A DNA stretch of 64,000 nucleotides. Origin: Nemertoderma westbladi. Taxonomy: Eukaryota > Xenacoelomorpha > Nemertodermatida > Nemertodermatidae. The position numbers and the translations under genes are program-made. Under the pieces are notes generated by a model that saw only the letters and a program-made list of their open reading frames with translations, did not search any database and was not told where the DNA came from. Location of the stretch: NCBI GenBank assembly GCA_032718475.1, contig JAUCBJ010002234.1, forward strand, positions 1-64,000, given 5' to 3'. This document shows, piece after piece, positions 1 to 12,800 of this stretch (positions within the stretch are counted from its first letter, which is position 1; the number at the start of each line of letters is the position of its first letter).

Positions 1-150
1 CCGCCCATACCTTCGGGTAGCAGATAGGAGTGGCGCCCACCCCTACCTTCGGGTAGCAGATAGGAGTAGTGTCCACCCCTACCTTTGGGTAGCAGATAGG
101 AGTGAGGAGCCTCGGGTCTCTAACGGCTTCGGCCGACGGTTTTTTGCTTG
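1..150 (+). mobile_element. 3' tail of a tRNA-derived SINE, cut by window edge
   Basis: Three copies of a 36-bp unit containing ACCTTCGGGTAGCAGATAG, followed by a GGAGCCTCGGGTC...CTTCGGCCGAC tail and TTTTTTGCTTG. The same tail closes the complete SINE at 31212-31435, where only about one unit is present, so the tail length varies between copies. The tRNA-like head lies outside the window. Confidence 0.6.
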
Positions 151-540
151 AAAATTACACAACGGCGGCCGGGTTAGGTTTTACCCTCTGTTCTCCCACC
201 CCTGCTCTTACGGCCAACCGAGCCCTATAGGAAGTGATGACTACACGTGTCGCCCACTATAGACAGGCGAAACTTTATTCGGCAACAATCTTGTTGTGTT
301 GTGTTGCTTACAGTACTGTACATTATTTGGGGTTTCACACTTTCACTCTCCCTCCAGTCTTTTTTTTCATGATGCAGACAGGCGCCCCCTGGTGATATTC
401 AAATAGAAACGTATCGCGATATGAACCTGAAAAAAATTAAAGAACCAGCGACCGTTCACAAACCGTATTCTTTCACCGAACTACCCCATCTCCTGAGCAA
501 CTAGTCCATATCATGGGAAAGCCCCCATTATTTAGTTTAT

Positions 541-751
541 TATTTGCAAAGTTGGCAATGACGTCCTGGTGGGATCGAACTGGTGACCTTCGGGTTGGAA
601 GTCTGACGCTCTATCCATTCAGCCAGCGGCTCAGGTAAAAGGTAGACCTAAAAATACTACCTGATACCCTGTATGTCCGCAATTTCCGTCCTCATTGCCT
701 CCCAGATTTCTGTCCGATCCCACCTGGACGTCATTACCGACTTTGCAAATA
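541..751. mobile_element. Two tRNA-SINE fragments in inverted orientation
   Basis: On the minus strand 541-640 reads as a tRNA-like head: A-box-like TGGCTGAATGGATAGAGC and B-box-like CAGTTCGATCCCACC, followed by a tail with GACGTCATTGCC and CTTTGCAAATA. The same tail recurs on the plus strand at 714-751 (GATCCCACCTGGACGTCATT, CTTTGCAAATA). The two make an imperfect inverted repeat of about 36 bp separated by about 135 bp. Decayed pol III SINE copies are more likely than a tRNA gene because the acceptor arms do not pair. A further B-box-like scrap (GGTTCGAATCCTGGACC) lies near 932. Confidence 0.5.
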
Positions 752-1493
752 TGTGCCCAACAAAGTTATACTATGCAATTAATTGGCTCTGCACTTCCCT
801 GTGATAATTTTAGCAACAACGGCCTAACGACAAAACTGTTGTAAGGGAAATTATACAATAATATAATTAATGTTGAACCTCTGACCTCCGTTGCAGAAGT
901 TCAAATACAGGAGTAACACGGATAGTGAATGGTTCGAATCCTGGACCCAGCGGTATTTTTTAAACAGGTTCTTATCCGTTCTATCTGACCTACAGTAGTT
1001 GCACCCAAATTACAGGGTAGCATAGTTTACAGTCTGTCCGGCCCCCACGATAATAAAAAAACCGCACTGATTTGATTCTTACCTCGGGGAGCGAGTTAGT
1101 AAATTATGGGGCCCACGGTTGGGGTGTCCAAGCTTTAATCGACTTAATTTAAACGACTTTAATAGTTGAAAAGTGCTAACAGTTGACCTAACGGGATGTT
1201 CATTACAAATTGTAGATACATTTCAACCGTGGAAGACTATTGAGCGATAAACAATATTACATGTTACAGTTCCATTTTGTCTCTAATTATGCAGTTATTT
1301 GTGACGATTTTCTCTTGGATTTATTATTATCTGCGCCATGAATCCCTCTCCGTCCGTCGCTAAACTGGGCATTATGTAATTTGCCTAGTATTTGGCTGAA
1401 ATCTGTGTTGATTGGTAGGCCTATACGTACTGTGAATTAACGAGTTATGATGGGTAACGTGGAGTTGTATAGGCACAGTATTGTAGAAAAATT

Positions 1494-1516
1494 GGGGGGG
1501 GGGGGGGGGGGGGGGG
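1494..1516. repeat. Homopolymer G tract (23 G)
   Basis: An uninterrupted run of 23 G followed by TCACTG. Similar long G/C runs elsewhere in the window mark transposon ends (39241, 40145, 47995, 48104, 30354), so this may be a solitary terminus. Confidence 0.8.
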
Positions 1517-1641
1517 TCACTGAAATGCGACACTATATTCCAGGACACTGTAGTAACCTGCTCCATTCCATGAATTCTTAAACAATCATTAAATTTCACA
1601 AATGTAAATCTAAAAAAAGTTAGTTTAGCTGCAGGACTTAT

Positions 1642-1696
1642 TATACTGTACTACCGTATACTGTACTACCGTATACTGTACTACCGTATACTGTAT
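1642..1696. repeat. Short tandem repeat, 15-bp unit
   Basis: About 3.7 copies of TATACTGTACTACCG. The flanking DNA is generally rich in ACTGTA/TACAGT words. Confidence 0.8.
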
Positions 1697-1984
1697 CTAC
1701 TATAATCGGATTGGTGCATTGCAGGTCCAGATTATGATGCTATGCTGGCTTAACAAAAAATTTGTACCACCGCCATTGAATAATTTACACCCATAAAACG
1801 ATCGGCAATACAGTTTACAGTAGACCCCATCCCACTAATCGTTCCCATTACAGGAAAACCTACCCGGCATAATTTATTTTAAATACTTCCCTAAAGATTG
1901 AAAGACGGTGTCTGTCGGAAAATTTAACAGTATTGTACTGTAACTGACAGAGTGAACACGTATCATTCTTATGTACAGGTACAG

Positions 1985-2200
1985 TATGTGCCATCCAGAG
2001 ATTTGGTATCAACAGCAGTTAGAGCCCAGCATATTGGAGTAATGGTTCTACTTCTTTTAAATAATCAAACATTAAAAGTTTCCGACGTATTCAATCTGTG
2101 TGACTGCTCCCGTCAAATCCTGGAAAGCCCATTTAATGAGCGCCCCCCCCTGTCTTTCCCTTGTGTATTCGAACGACTTGGCACTCACGGTAATACGGTA
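1985..2200 (-). mobile_element. Decayed fragment of the LINE found complete at 34.7-38.4 kb
   Basis: Blocks such as GTGCCATCCAGAGATTTGGT, AGCAGTTAGAGCCCAGCAT and CAAATCCTGGAAAGCC match, in order, the region 28121-28290 of the minus-strand LINE copy with many substitutions and small indels. It corresponds to the part of the ORF just after the RT domain. The 145-aa open frame crossing it on the plus strand is accidental. Confidence 0.7.
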
Positions 2201-2331
2201 GTTCATATGTTGGAAGATAAGACTCCAATTCCTAGCGCTCACTACCCAACCGTGAGGTGCAGTCGTGGTCTACACTACAGTACAGTACAGCAGTATCTGG
2301 TATACTGTAGGTGTAGCCATGTAGCTGTATA

Positions 2332-3194
2332 CAGGGGCGCCGGAAGAAGCACGGGGGCAGCGGGGGCAGCTGCCCCCCTGCCCTTATGACAAGGGGGCAG
2401 GGAGGCAGCAATGTGCCCCTCCAGAATTAACTAACACAACGGAAACGACCCGCACTAACTGACTATTAATTAATAATATATAAGTCGTGCGAACGACTTA
2501 ACTAACTCGTGCGAACGACATACTAAGCGAACGACTTAGTAAGTCGTTCGCACGACATACTGTAGTAAGTCGTTCGCACGACTTAGTGAATTAGTTAAGT
2601 CGTTCGCACGACTTAGTATGTCGTTCGCACGACTTAGTTAGTCGTTCGCACGAGTTAGTAAGTCGTTCGCACGACTTAGTATGTCGTTCGCACGACTTAG
2701 TAAGTCGTTCGCACGAGTTAGCGAAAACAAAAATTCACATGTCCCTTTAGGGGCTCCGTATATATGTGTTAAAAGTCCTATATGTATTTTCATCTTGTAT
2801 GCATTGATTTTTATGTACAGTACAAATATGAAATACAATGTAAACTTGAAATTAATAAGTACTATTTAATACACCACGTTTGCATTTTTTGTCACTTATT
2901 TATAAATATTATTATATATAGTATTATAAAAAAAGTACATCTCAATTCATTCAATTTTAAATCTCCTTTAAATTATATATTATGTAAACATTATGGTGCT
3001 TAGGCTGTAATGATTATCTTTAATTAGGCAATATTTAATTGTTTGCAATGCCAACTTGTTAATTAATAAGTATTATTAAAATACATCCCATTTGAATTTT
3101 TTGTAACTTTTTTTATAATATTATTATCGTATTATAAAAAGTGACCTTTTTTAGCAGCTGCCCCCGTCGCACAAATTTGCTTCCGGCGCCCCTG
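2332..3194. mobile_element. Non-autonomous hAT-type DNA transposon (MITE)
   Basis: The termini are exact inverted repeats: CAGGGGCGCCGGAAG at the left and its reverse complement at 3180-3194. The element is flanked by a perfect 8-bp direct duplication GCTGTATA (2324-2331 and 3195-3202), the target-site length typical of hAT elements, and the CAG...CTG ends also fit hAT. There is no transposase frame in its 863 bp. The subterminal parts share CAGCTGCCCCC in opposite orientations. The middle contains a palindromic tandem array (2479-2722) and the rest is AT-rich. Confidence 0.88.
2479..2722. repeat. Tandem array of near-palindromic 23-bp units inside the hAT MITE
   Basis: About ten units resembling AAGTCGTTCGCACGACTTAG, each able to pair with itself (AAGTCGT...ACGACTT). 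Orientation differs between units because the centre reads TTCGCA in some and TGCGAA in others. Confidence 0.85.
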
Positions 3195-3835
3195 GCTGTA
3201 TACAGGACAGGTATAGAGTACCAGTACAGCCGCTTTAATACAATTATAATTGAGTCAGTTCACTATCGCTTTATCCATAGATACAGTACTGGCCCGGCAG
3301 TTGCCTTAAAACCTTAGTACTTAACCGGTATAGTTGTGCGCAGTAAAAAATAACCTCCAGCGCAAATAACTGATACTTATCTTAAACAGTTTCGTTTATT
3401 TTATTTGTTACAAAACAAAAACACCGCCACACTCAGTAGCGGTAAACTAAACACTCTGTCAGTCTGTCACTTTAATTTCGACCAGTTTCCACCATATTAC
3501 TGTATTACAGTCTGACAGTATTACATCAGTACATTATTATATCAGTATACTGGTATATCTGTATATGTCTGTATGTACCGGTACCGTATGCCGTACCAGC
3601 GCAGTAACGTAACAGGACTCATACTATCATCTCAGCTTCAGATCTTGTCAGCTTGTGACACTCGTCAGCTCGTGACAGGAAGACAGACTGCAGTACTGAC
3701 AGAGAGTGGGAATAACTTGCCTGCTTGCAGACTTGTGTAGATACAGCTGTACAGAGATAGATAGGCCTAGCTCGCTAGCTGATTTCTGGATTGTTGCATT
3801 ACAGTAACCAGTATTGTTAAATTAAAACAATAAAC

Positions 3836-6800
3836 ATGGTAAGTCGGTACCGGTCAGCCGCGACAGCCGGTAGGCCCTTCAGTAGGCCACATACTGACAT
3901 AGTACAGTAGCAGAGTACTGGAGTAGTACAGTTCTACAGTTGTACAGTCAGACCTAGTACAGTAGTAGGTAGGTAGTACAGTCACGTTTCGGGTAGTAGG
4001 CCTACTGTAGAGTCGTACTACTGCAGTACTGTAGGCCTACTAATCTGCTAATAGCTGAATAGGTAATACTACTGCAGAATCAAGTCACCCCACAGAACTG
4101 CAGAATGGGGTGACTTGATACATCTTGGAAATTTTAATAAAATGAACGACGTATGACGGGTATATAAAATTATGGCTAAAATTAAACTCTATTTTTTACG
4201 GTAGGCCTAAGGTAAAATATTTTATTCCAAAATTGTAACATTACTCAACGCAACGCCGTTAGTATTAACAGCGAGTTGTTATTTAGCACTTTACAACTTT
4301 AGAGGTCATTACTTACAGGTACAGCATTGTATTGGCCTGCACATTTATGCTTTACCGGTATTGTATTTGGGTGTTATTGTTTACGTGGTAACGGGTAACC
4401 CATGACGGCGTTAAGTAATGTACACTAAGGGGACATTACTTAACGCCGTCATTGGATACCACGTAAACACTGAAACAATAGGTGGAAATTTGCCTGACAG
4501 CCAGATAGGCCTACTGCATTACCTACCTGCCTACCTACCCGTAGGCGTGGTATAGCTATTAATAACCAGTAGGACCTAGCTATATTATTATAACATGGCT
4601 CCACCAAACGCCACCATAAATATAAGCTGACTTATTTATAACATAGTTCAGTAGTTTGTCATTTTTACATTTATTTATACAGCAACTAATATAATTTGTT
4701 CAGTTTCTATCACTTGTAATGTATAGGGCAGGGCCTATGTACAATCATTTTGTAATGTTAACATTTTGGAATAAAACTACTGTACTTGTTGCAAAGTACT
4801 TTACAGTGTTCTGTTCCTCGTGGCTTTATTTTCACTCACTCACTAACGTTCGTTCGTGTAACAAAGCCACTCGGATCATCACACTGTAAAGTGCTACTTT
4901 ATACTTTACACAAAAGTATGTAAATAGTTATAATATTTAACAAGTTAAATTGCACTTTAAAAACGAAAAAGACTTTCATTACAATATAGTGACACAAGTA
5001 AGTACGGTACCGGTAAGACAAAACATGTTTTTAGAAAAAACTGCTAACGACAGACAGACAGAACTAAATCAATGAATTTAAGCACAACTTTTGCAAAATC
5101 AAGGTTTTCAAGTATGACGAAACATTTTAGAAATAACTGCAGAATATACCTTAGGCGTAGGCTAATGAATTACAGTTAAACAATATGTATCAAGTCAACC
5201 CATTTTTTAGGAACACAATATTCAAACTCATCTACCTGTCTATTATCATCTGCAAAAATAATTTTTGAACAACATTAACCCAAAGTAAAGTGTCAAAAAT
5301 TCGACTTATATTTTGACATTGAAAAAAATTTTAATTTAAAATAAAACGAATTTTTGCCTCTAGTGATCACAAATGCGAAGCAATTACAACATTTATTTTA
5401 CTATTTGACATACAATTAATCGGACCAGTGCAGTGGGCGCACTATCTGACTGTCTGACTGACTATCACGTCCTGTGTACCTAACAAACAATGTCTGTATG
5501 TATCATATTCCCAATTATTATTCCACAGCCGGAGTGCACATTCCGTGTTCGAAAACACGTAAAGAACCCACTTCTAGCGCGACGTCAGATGGTTATCGAT
5601 ATTATCCACCCAGATTCACCAACTCCGAAGAAGATTGACATCCGCGAGAAACTAGCTAAACAATATAAAGTTGGGTCGGATACAATATTTACCTTCGGAT
5701 TTAAGTGAGTCTCGTCTTATCAAATAAATCTATAATTAGAATTTAACCTGTGGTGGCGGCGGCATACCGCCACCACAGGTGGCGGCGGCATACTACAAAA
5801 GTACAACTACACAAATTACGAGACCGGGGGTGGGGGGGATGCAAATCCCTTCTCAGCTAATTAGTAATGTTAAACTTTCAACTAAGGGAAAAGAGCAGGT
5901 TAAAGTGACACGTTATTCTAACCAAAACATTAAACGAAATAAATAGGCCTAGAACAGGCTACAGTTGTATTTATAGCTGTTATTTGCTTCGAATTTCCCC
6001 TGGTGAGAGTTGAGGGATTAATTATATATAAATATGTAATTCATATAAAGAGATATTTTAGATTATGTATTTACCAGTAGTTATTATATTGGGCTTTTAT
6101 AATAAAACATTGTTTGTTTATTCCCTACCACGACACCCTAAAATCGGAAAATGTTGTTTATTTTATGTAAAAAAAAATCAATTCATTTTATTTTGAAGTT
6201 TTATTTTTAATAATTCAGAGTTCGCCAAAACGCATTTAGCATAGTCACACCTTGCAGCCACTGCCTCACATGTTCTATGTTTATACCACCAACTTTTAGT
6301 GCTCCTAAACAAAGTCTCATCTTGCGAACATTATATGCCTAGATGTATATTTATTTTCTATTAATTGCAATTTATTTTTATTAGAACAAAATTTGGCGGA
6401 GGAAAAACAACAGGATTTGCCCTAATCTACGACAGTTTGGATTTAGCAAAAAAGTTCGAGCCTAATCACAGATTACAACGGGTGAGTACCGGTAAAAGTT
6501 TGAGCCTAACCACAGATTACAGCGGGTGAGTACCGGTAAAAGTTAGAGCCTAACCACAGATTACAGCGGGTGAGTACCGGTAAGAGTTCGAGCCTAACCA
6601 CAGATTACAAAGGGTGAGTTCCGGTAAGAGTTAGTCTAACCACAGATTACAGCGGGTGAGTACCGGTAAGAGTTCGAGTCTAACCACAGATTACAGCGGG
6701 TGAGTACCGGTAAAAGTTAGAGCCTAACCACAGATTACAGCGGGTGAGTACCGGTAAGAGTTCGAGCCTAACCACAGATTACAACGGGTGAGTTCCGGTA

Positions 6801-9800
6801 AGAGTTAGTCTAACCACAGATTACAGCGGGTGAGTACCGGTAAGAGTTCGAGTCTAACCACAGATTACAACGGGTGAGTACCGGTAAAAGTTTGAGCCTA
6901 ACCACAGATTACAGCGGGTGAGTACCGGTAAAAGTTAGAGCCTAACCACAGATTACAGCGGGTGAGTACCGGTAAGAGTTCGAGCCTAACCACAGATTAC
7001 AACGGGTGAGTTCCGGTAAGAGTTAGTCTAACCACAGATTACAGCGGGTGAGTACCGGTAAGAGTTCGAGTCTAACCACAGATTACAGCGGGTGAGTACC
7101 GGTAAGAGTTCGAGCCTAACCACAGATTACAGCGGGTGAGTACCGGTAAGAGTTCGAGCCTAACCACAGATTACAACGGGTGAGTACCGGTAAGAGTTCG
7201 AGTCTAACCACAGATTACAGCGGGTGAGTACCGGTAAGAGTTCGAGCCTAACCACAGATTACAGCGGGTGAGTACCGGTAAGAGTTCGAGCCTAACCACA
7301 GATTACAACGGGTGAGTACCGGTAAGAGTTCGAGCCTAACCACAGATTACAGCGGGTGAGTACCGGTAAGTGTTCGAGCCTAACCACAGATTACAGCGGG
7401 TGAGTACCGGTAAGAGTTCGAGCCTAACCACAGATTACAACGGGTGAGTACCGGTAAGAGTTCGAGCCTAACCACAGATTACAACGGGTGAGTACCGGTA
7501 AGAGTTCGAGCCTAACCACAGATTACAGCGGGTGAGTACCGGTAAGAGTTCGACCCAAACCACAGATTACAACGGGTGAGTACCGGTAAGAGTTCGAGCC
7601 TAACCACAGATTACAGCGGGTGAGTACCGGTAAGAGTTCGAGCCTAACCACAGATTACAGCGGGTGAGTACCGATAAGAGTTAGAGCCTAACCACAGATT
7701 ACAACGGGTGAGTGAGTACCGGTAAGAGTTCGAGTCTTACCACAGATTACAACGGGTGAGTGAGTACCGGTAAGAGTTAGAGCCTAACCACAGATTACAA
7801 CGGGTGAGTGAGTACCGGTAAGAGTTAGAGCCTAACCACAGATTACAACGGGTGAGTACCGGTAAGAGTTAGAGCCTAACCACAGATTACAACGGGTGAG
7901 TGAGTACCGGTAAGAGTTCGAGTCTAACCACAGATTACAACGGGTGAGTACCGGTAAGAGTTAGAGCCTAACCACAGATTACAACGGGTGAGTGAGTACC
8001 GGTAAGAGTTAGAGCCTAACCACAGATTACAACGGGTGAGTGAGTACCGGTAAGAGTTAGAGCCTAACCACAGATTACAACGGGTGAGTACCGGTAAGAG
8101 TTAGAGCCTAACCACAGATTACAACGGGTGAGTGAGTACCGGTAAGAGTTCGAGTCTAACCACAGATTACAACGGGTGAGTACCGGTAAGAGTTCGAGTC
8201 TAACCACAGATTACAACGGGTGAGTGAGTACCGGTAAGAGTTCGAGTCTAACAACAGATTACAACGGGTGAGTGAGTACCGGTAAGAGTTAGAGCCTAAC
8301 CACAGATTACAACGGGTGAGTACCGGTAAGAGTTAGAGCCTAGCCACAGATTACAACGGGTGAGTACCGGTAAGAGTTAGAGCCTAACCACAGATTACAA
8401 CGGGTGAGTACCGGTAAGAGTTAGAGCCTAACCACAGATTACAACGGGTGAGTACCGGTAAGAGTTCGAGCCTAACCACAGATTACAACGGGTGAGTACC
8501 GGTAAGAGTTCGAGCCTAACCACAGATTACAGCGGGTGAGTACCGGTAAGAGTTCGAGCCTTACCACAGATTACAGCGGGTGAGTACCGGTAAGAGTTAG
8601 AGCCTAACCACAGATTACAGCGGGTGAGTACCGGTAAGAGTTCGAGCCTAACCACAGATTACAACGGGTGAGTACCGGTAAGAGTTAGAGCCTAACCACA
8701 GATTACAGCGGGTGAGTACCGGTAAGAGTTCGAGTCCAACCACAGATTACAGCCGGTGAGTACCGGTAAGAGCTCGAGCCTAACCACAGATTACAGCGGG
8801 TGAGTACCGGTAAGAGTTCGAGTCTAACCACAGTTTACAACGGGTGAGTACCGGTAAAAGTTAGAGCCTAACCACAGATTACATCGGGTGAGTACCGGTA
8901 AGAGTTCGAGCCTAACCACAGATTACAACGGGTGAGTGAGTACCGGTAAGAGTTCGAGCCTAACCACAGATTACAACGGGTGAGTGAGTACCGGTAAGAG
9001 TTCGAGTCTAACCACAGATTACAACGGGTGAGTGAGTACCGGTAAGAGTTCGAGTCTAACCACAGATTACAACGGGTGAGTGAGTACCGGTAAGAGTTCG
9101 AGTCTAACCACAGATTACAACGGGTGAGTACCGGTAAGAGTTCGAGCCTAACCACAAATTACAACGGGTGAGTGAGTACCGGTAAGAGTTCGAGTCTAAC
9201 CACAGATTACAACGGGTGAGTACCGGTAAGAGTTCGAGCCTAACCACAGATTACAACGGGTGAGTGAGTACCGGTAAGAGTTCGAGTCTAACCACAGATT
9301 ACAACGGGTGAGTGAGTACCGGTAAGAGTTCGAGTCTAACCACAGATTACAACGGGTGAGTACCGGTAAGAGTTCGAGCCTAACCACAGATTACAACGGG
9401 TGAGTGAGTACCGGTAAGAGTTCGAGTCTAACCACAGATTACAACGGGTGAGTGAGTACCGGTAAGAGTTCGAGTCTAACCACAGATTACAACGGGTGAG
9501 TGAGTACCGGTAAGAGTTCGAGTCTAACCACAGATTACAACGGGTGAGTGAGTACCGGTAAGAGTTAGAGCCTAACCACAGATTACAACGGGTGAGTACC
9601 GGTAAGAGTTCGAGTCTAACCACAGATTACAACGGGTGAGTGAGTACCGGTAAGAGTTCGAGTCTAACCACAGATTACAACGGGTGAGTGAGTACCGGTA
9701 AGAGTTCGAGTCTAACCACAGATTACAACGGGTGAGTGAGTACCGGTAAGAGTTAGAGCCTAACCACAGATTACAACGGGTGAGTACCGGTAAGAGTTAG

Positions 9801-12800
9801 AGCCTAGCCACAGATTACAACGGGTGAGTACCGGTAAGAGTTAGAGCCTAACCACAGATTACAACGGGTGAGTACCGCTAAGAGTTAGAGCCTAACCACA
9901 GATTACAACGGGTGAGTACCGGTAAGAGTTCGAGCCTAACCACAGATTACAACGGGTGAGTACCGGTAAGAGTTCGAGCCTAACCACAGATTACAGCGGG
10001 TGAGTACCGGTAAGAGTTCGAGCCTTACCACAGATTACAGCGGGTGAGTACTGGTAAGAGTTCGAGTCTAACCACAGATTACAACGGGTGAGTACCGGTA
10101 AGAGTTCGAGCCTAACCACAGATTACAACGGGTGAGTACCGGTAAGAGTTAGAGCCTAACCACAGATTACAGCGGGTGAGTACCGGTAAGAGTTCGAGTC
10201 CAACCACAGATTACAGCCGGTGAGTACCGGTAAGAGTTCGAGCCTAACCACAGATTACAGCGGGTGAGTACCGGTAAGAGTTCGAGTCTAACCACAGATT
10301 ACAACGGGTGAGTACCGGTAAAAGTTAGAGCCTAACCACAGATTACATCGGGTGAGTACCGGTAAGAGTTCGAGCCTAACCACAGATTACAACGGGTGAG
10401 TACCGGTAAGAGTTCGAGCCTAACCACAGATTACAGCGGGTGAGTACCGGTAAGAGTTCGAGCCTAACCACAGATTACAGCGGGTGAGTACCGGTAAGAG
10501 TTCGAGTCTAACCACAGATTACAACGGGTGAGTACCGGTAAGAGTTCGAGCCTAACCACAGATTACAGCGGGTGAGTACCGGTAAGAGTTCAAGCCTAAC
10601 CACAGATTACAGCGGGTGAGTACCGGTAAGAGTTCGAGCCTAACCACAGATTACAACGGGTGAGTACCGGTAAGAGTTCGAGCCTAACCACAGATTACAA
10701 CGGGTGAGTACCGGTAAGAGTTCGAGCCTAACCACAGATTACAGCGGGTGAGTACCGGTAAGAGTTCGAGCCTAACCACAGATTACAGCGGGTGAGTACC
10801 GGTAAGAGTTCGAGTCTAACCACAGATTACAACGGGTGAGTACCGGTAAGAGTTCGAGCCTAACCACAGATTACAGCGGGTGAGTACCGGTAAGAGTTCG
10901 AGCCTAACCACAGATTACAGCGGGTGAGTACCGGTAAGAGTTAGAGCCTAACCACAGATTACAGCGGGTGAGTACCGGTAAGAGTTCGAGCCTAACCACA
11001 GATTACAGCGGGTGAGTACCGGTAAGAGTTAGAGCCTAACCACAGATTACAACGGGTGAGTACCGGTAAGAGTTCGAGCCTAACCACAGATTACAGCGGG
11101 TGAGTACCGGTAAGAGTTCGAGCCTAACCACAGATTACAACGGGTGAGTACCGGTAAGAGTTCGAGCCTAACCACAGATTACAGCGGGTGAGTACCGGTA
11201 AGAGTTCGAGTCTAACCACAGATTACAACGGGTGAGTACCGGTAAGAGTTCGAGCCTAACCACAGATTACAACGGGTGAGTACCGGTAAGAGTTCGAGCC
11301 TAACCACAGATTACAGCGGGTGAGTACCGATAAGAGTTAGAGCCTAACCACAGATTACAACGGGTGAGTGAGTACCGGTAAGAGTTCGAGTCTAACCACA
11401 GATTACAACGGGTGAGTAGTGAGTACCGGTAAGAGTTAGAGCCTAACCACAGATTACAACGGGTGAGTACCGGTAAGAGTTAGTCTAACCACAGATTACA
11501 ACGGGTGAGTACCGGTAAGAGTTAGAGCCTAACCACAGATTACAACGGGTGAGTACCGGTAACAGTTAGAGCCTAGCCACAGATTACAACGGGTGAGTAC
11601 CGGTAAGAGATAGAGCCTAACCACAGATTACAACGGGTGAGTACCGGTAAGAGTTCGAGCCTAACCACAGATTACAACGGGTGAGTGAGTACCGGTAAGA
11701 GTTCGAGTCTAACCACAGATTACAACGGGTGAGTGAGTACCGGTAAGAGTTAGAGCCTAACCACAGATTACAACGGGTGAGTGAGTACCGGTAAGAGTTA
11801 GAGCCTAACCACAGATTACAACGGGTGAGTGAGTACCGGTAAGAGTTCGAGTCTAACCACAGATTACAACGGGTGAGTACCGGTAAGAGTTCGAGTCTAA
11901 CCACAGATTACAACGGGTGAGTACCGGTAAGAGTTAGAGCCTAACCACAGATTACAACGGGTGAGTACCGGTAAGAGTTAGAGCCTAGCCACAGATTACA
12001 ACGGGTGAGTACCGGTAAGAGTTAGAGCCTAACCACAGATTACAACGGGTGAGTACCGGTAAGAGTTCGAGCCTAACCACAGATTACAGCGGGTGAGTAC
12101 CGGTAAGAGTTCGAGCCTCACCACAGATTACAGCGGGTGAGTACTGGTAAGAGTTCGAGTCTAACCACAGATTACAGCGGGTGAGTACCGGTAAGAGTTC
12201 GAGCCTAACCACAGATTACAGCGGGTGAGTACCGGTAAGAGTTAGAGCCTAACCACAGATTACAACGGGTGAGTACCGGTAAGAGTTCGAGCCTAACCAC
12301 AGATTACAGCGGGTGAGTACCGGTAAGAGTTCGAGCCTCACCACTGATTACAGCGGGTGAGTACTGGTAAGAGTTCGAGTCTAACCACAGATTACAGCGG
12401 GTGAGTACCGGTAAGAGTTCGAGCCTAACCACAGATTACAGCGGGTGAGTACCGGTAAGAGTTCGAGCCTAACCACAGATTACAGCGGGTGAGTGAGTAC
12501 CGGTAAGAGTTCGAGTCTAACCACAGATTACAGCCGGTGAGTACCGGTAAGAGTTCGAGCCTAACCACAGATTACAACGGGTGAGTACCGGTAAGAGTTA
12601 GAGCCTAACCACAGATTACAGCGGGTGAGTACCGGTAAGAGTTCGAGTCTAACCACAGATTACAACGGGTGAGTACCGGTAAGAGTTAGAGCCTAACCAC
12701 AGATTACAACGGTGAGTACCGGTAAGAGTTAGAGCCTAACCACAGATTACAACGGGTGAGTACCGGTAAGAGTTCGAGCCTAACCACAGATTACAGCGGG

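Noticed and set aside
1952-2389. 145-aa open frame
   Set aside because: It runs across a decayed minus-strand LINE piece and into the hAT terminus; composition is not protein-like.
8868-11904. Antisense open frames with a repeated [15 protein letters not shown] peptide
   Set aside because: Produced where 48-bp units keep one frame open; no start context or independent support.
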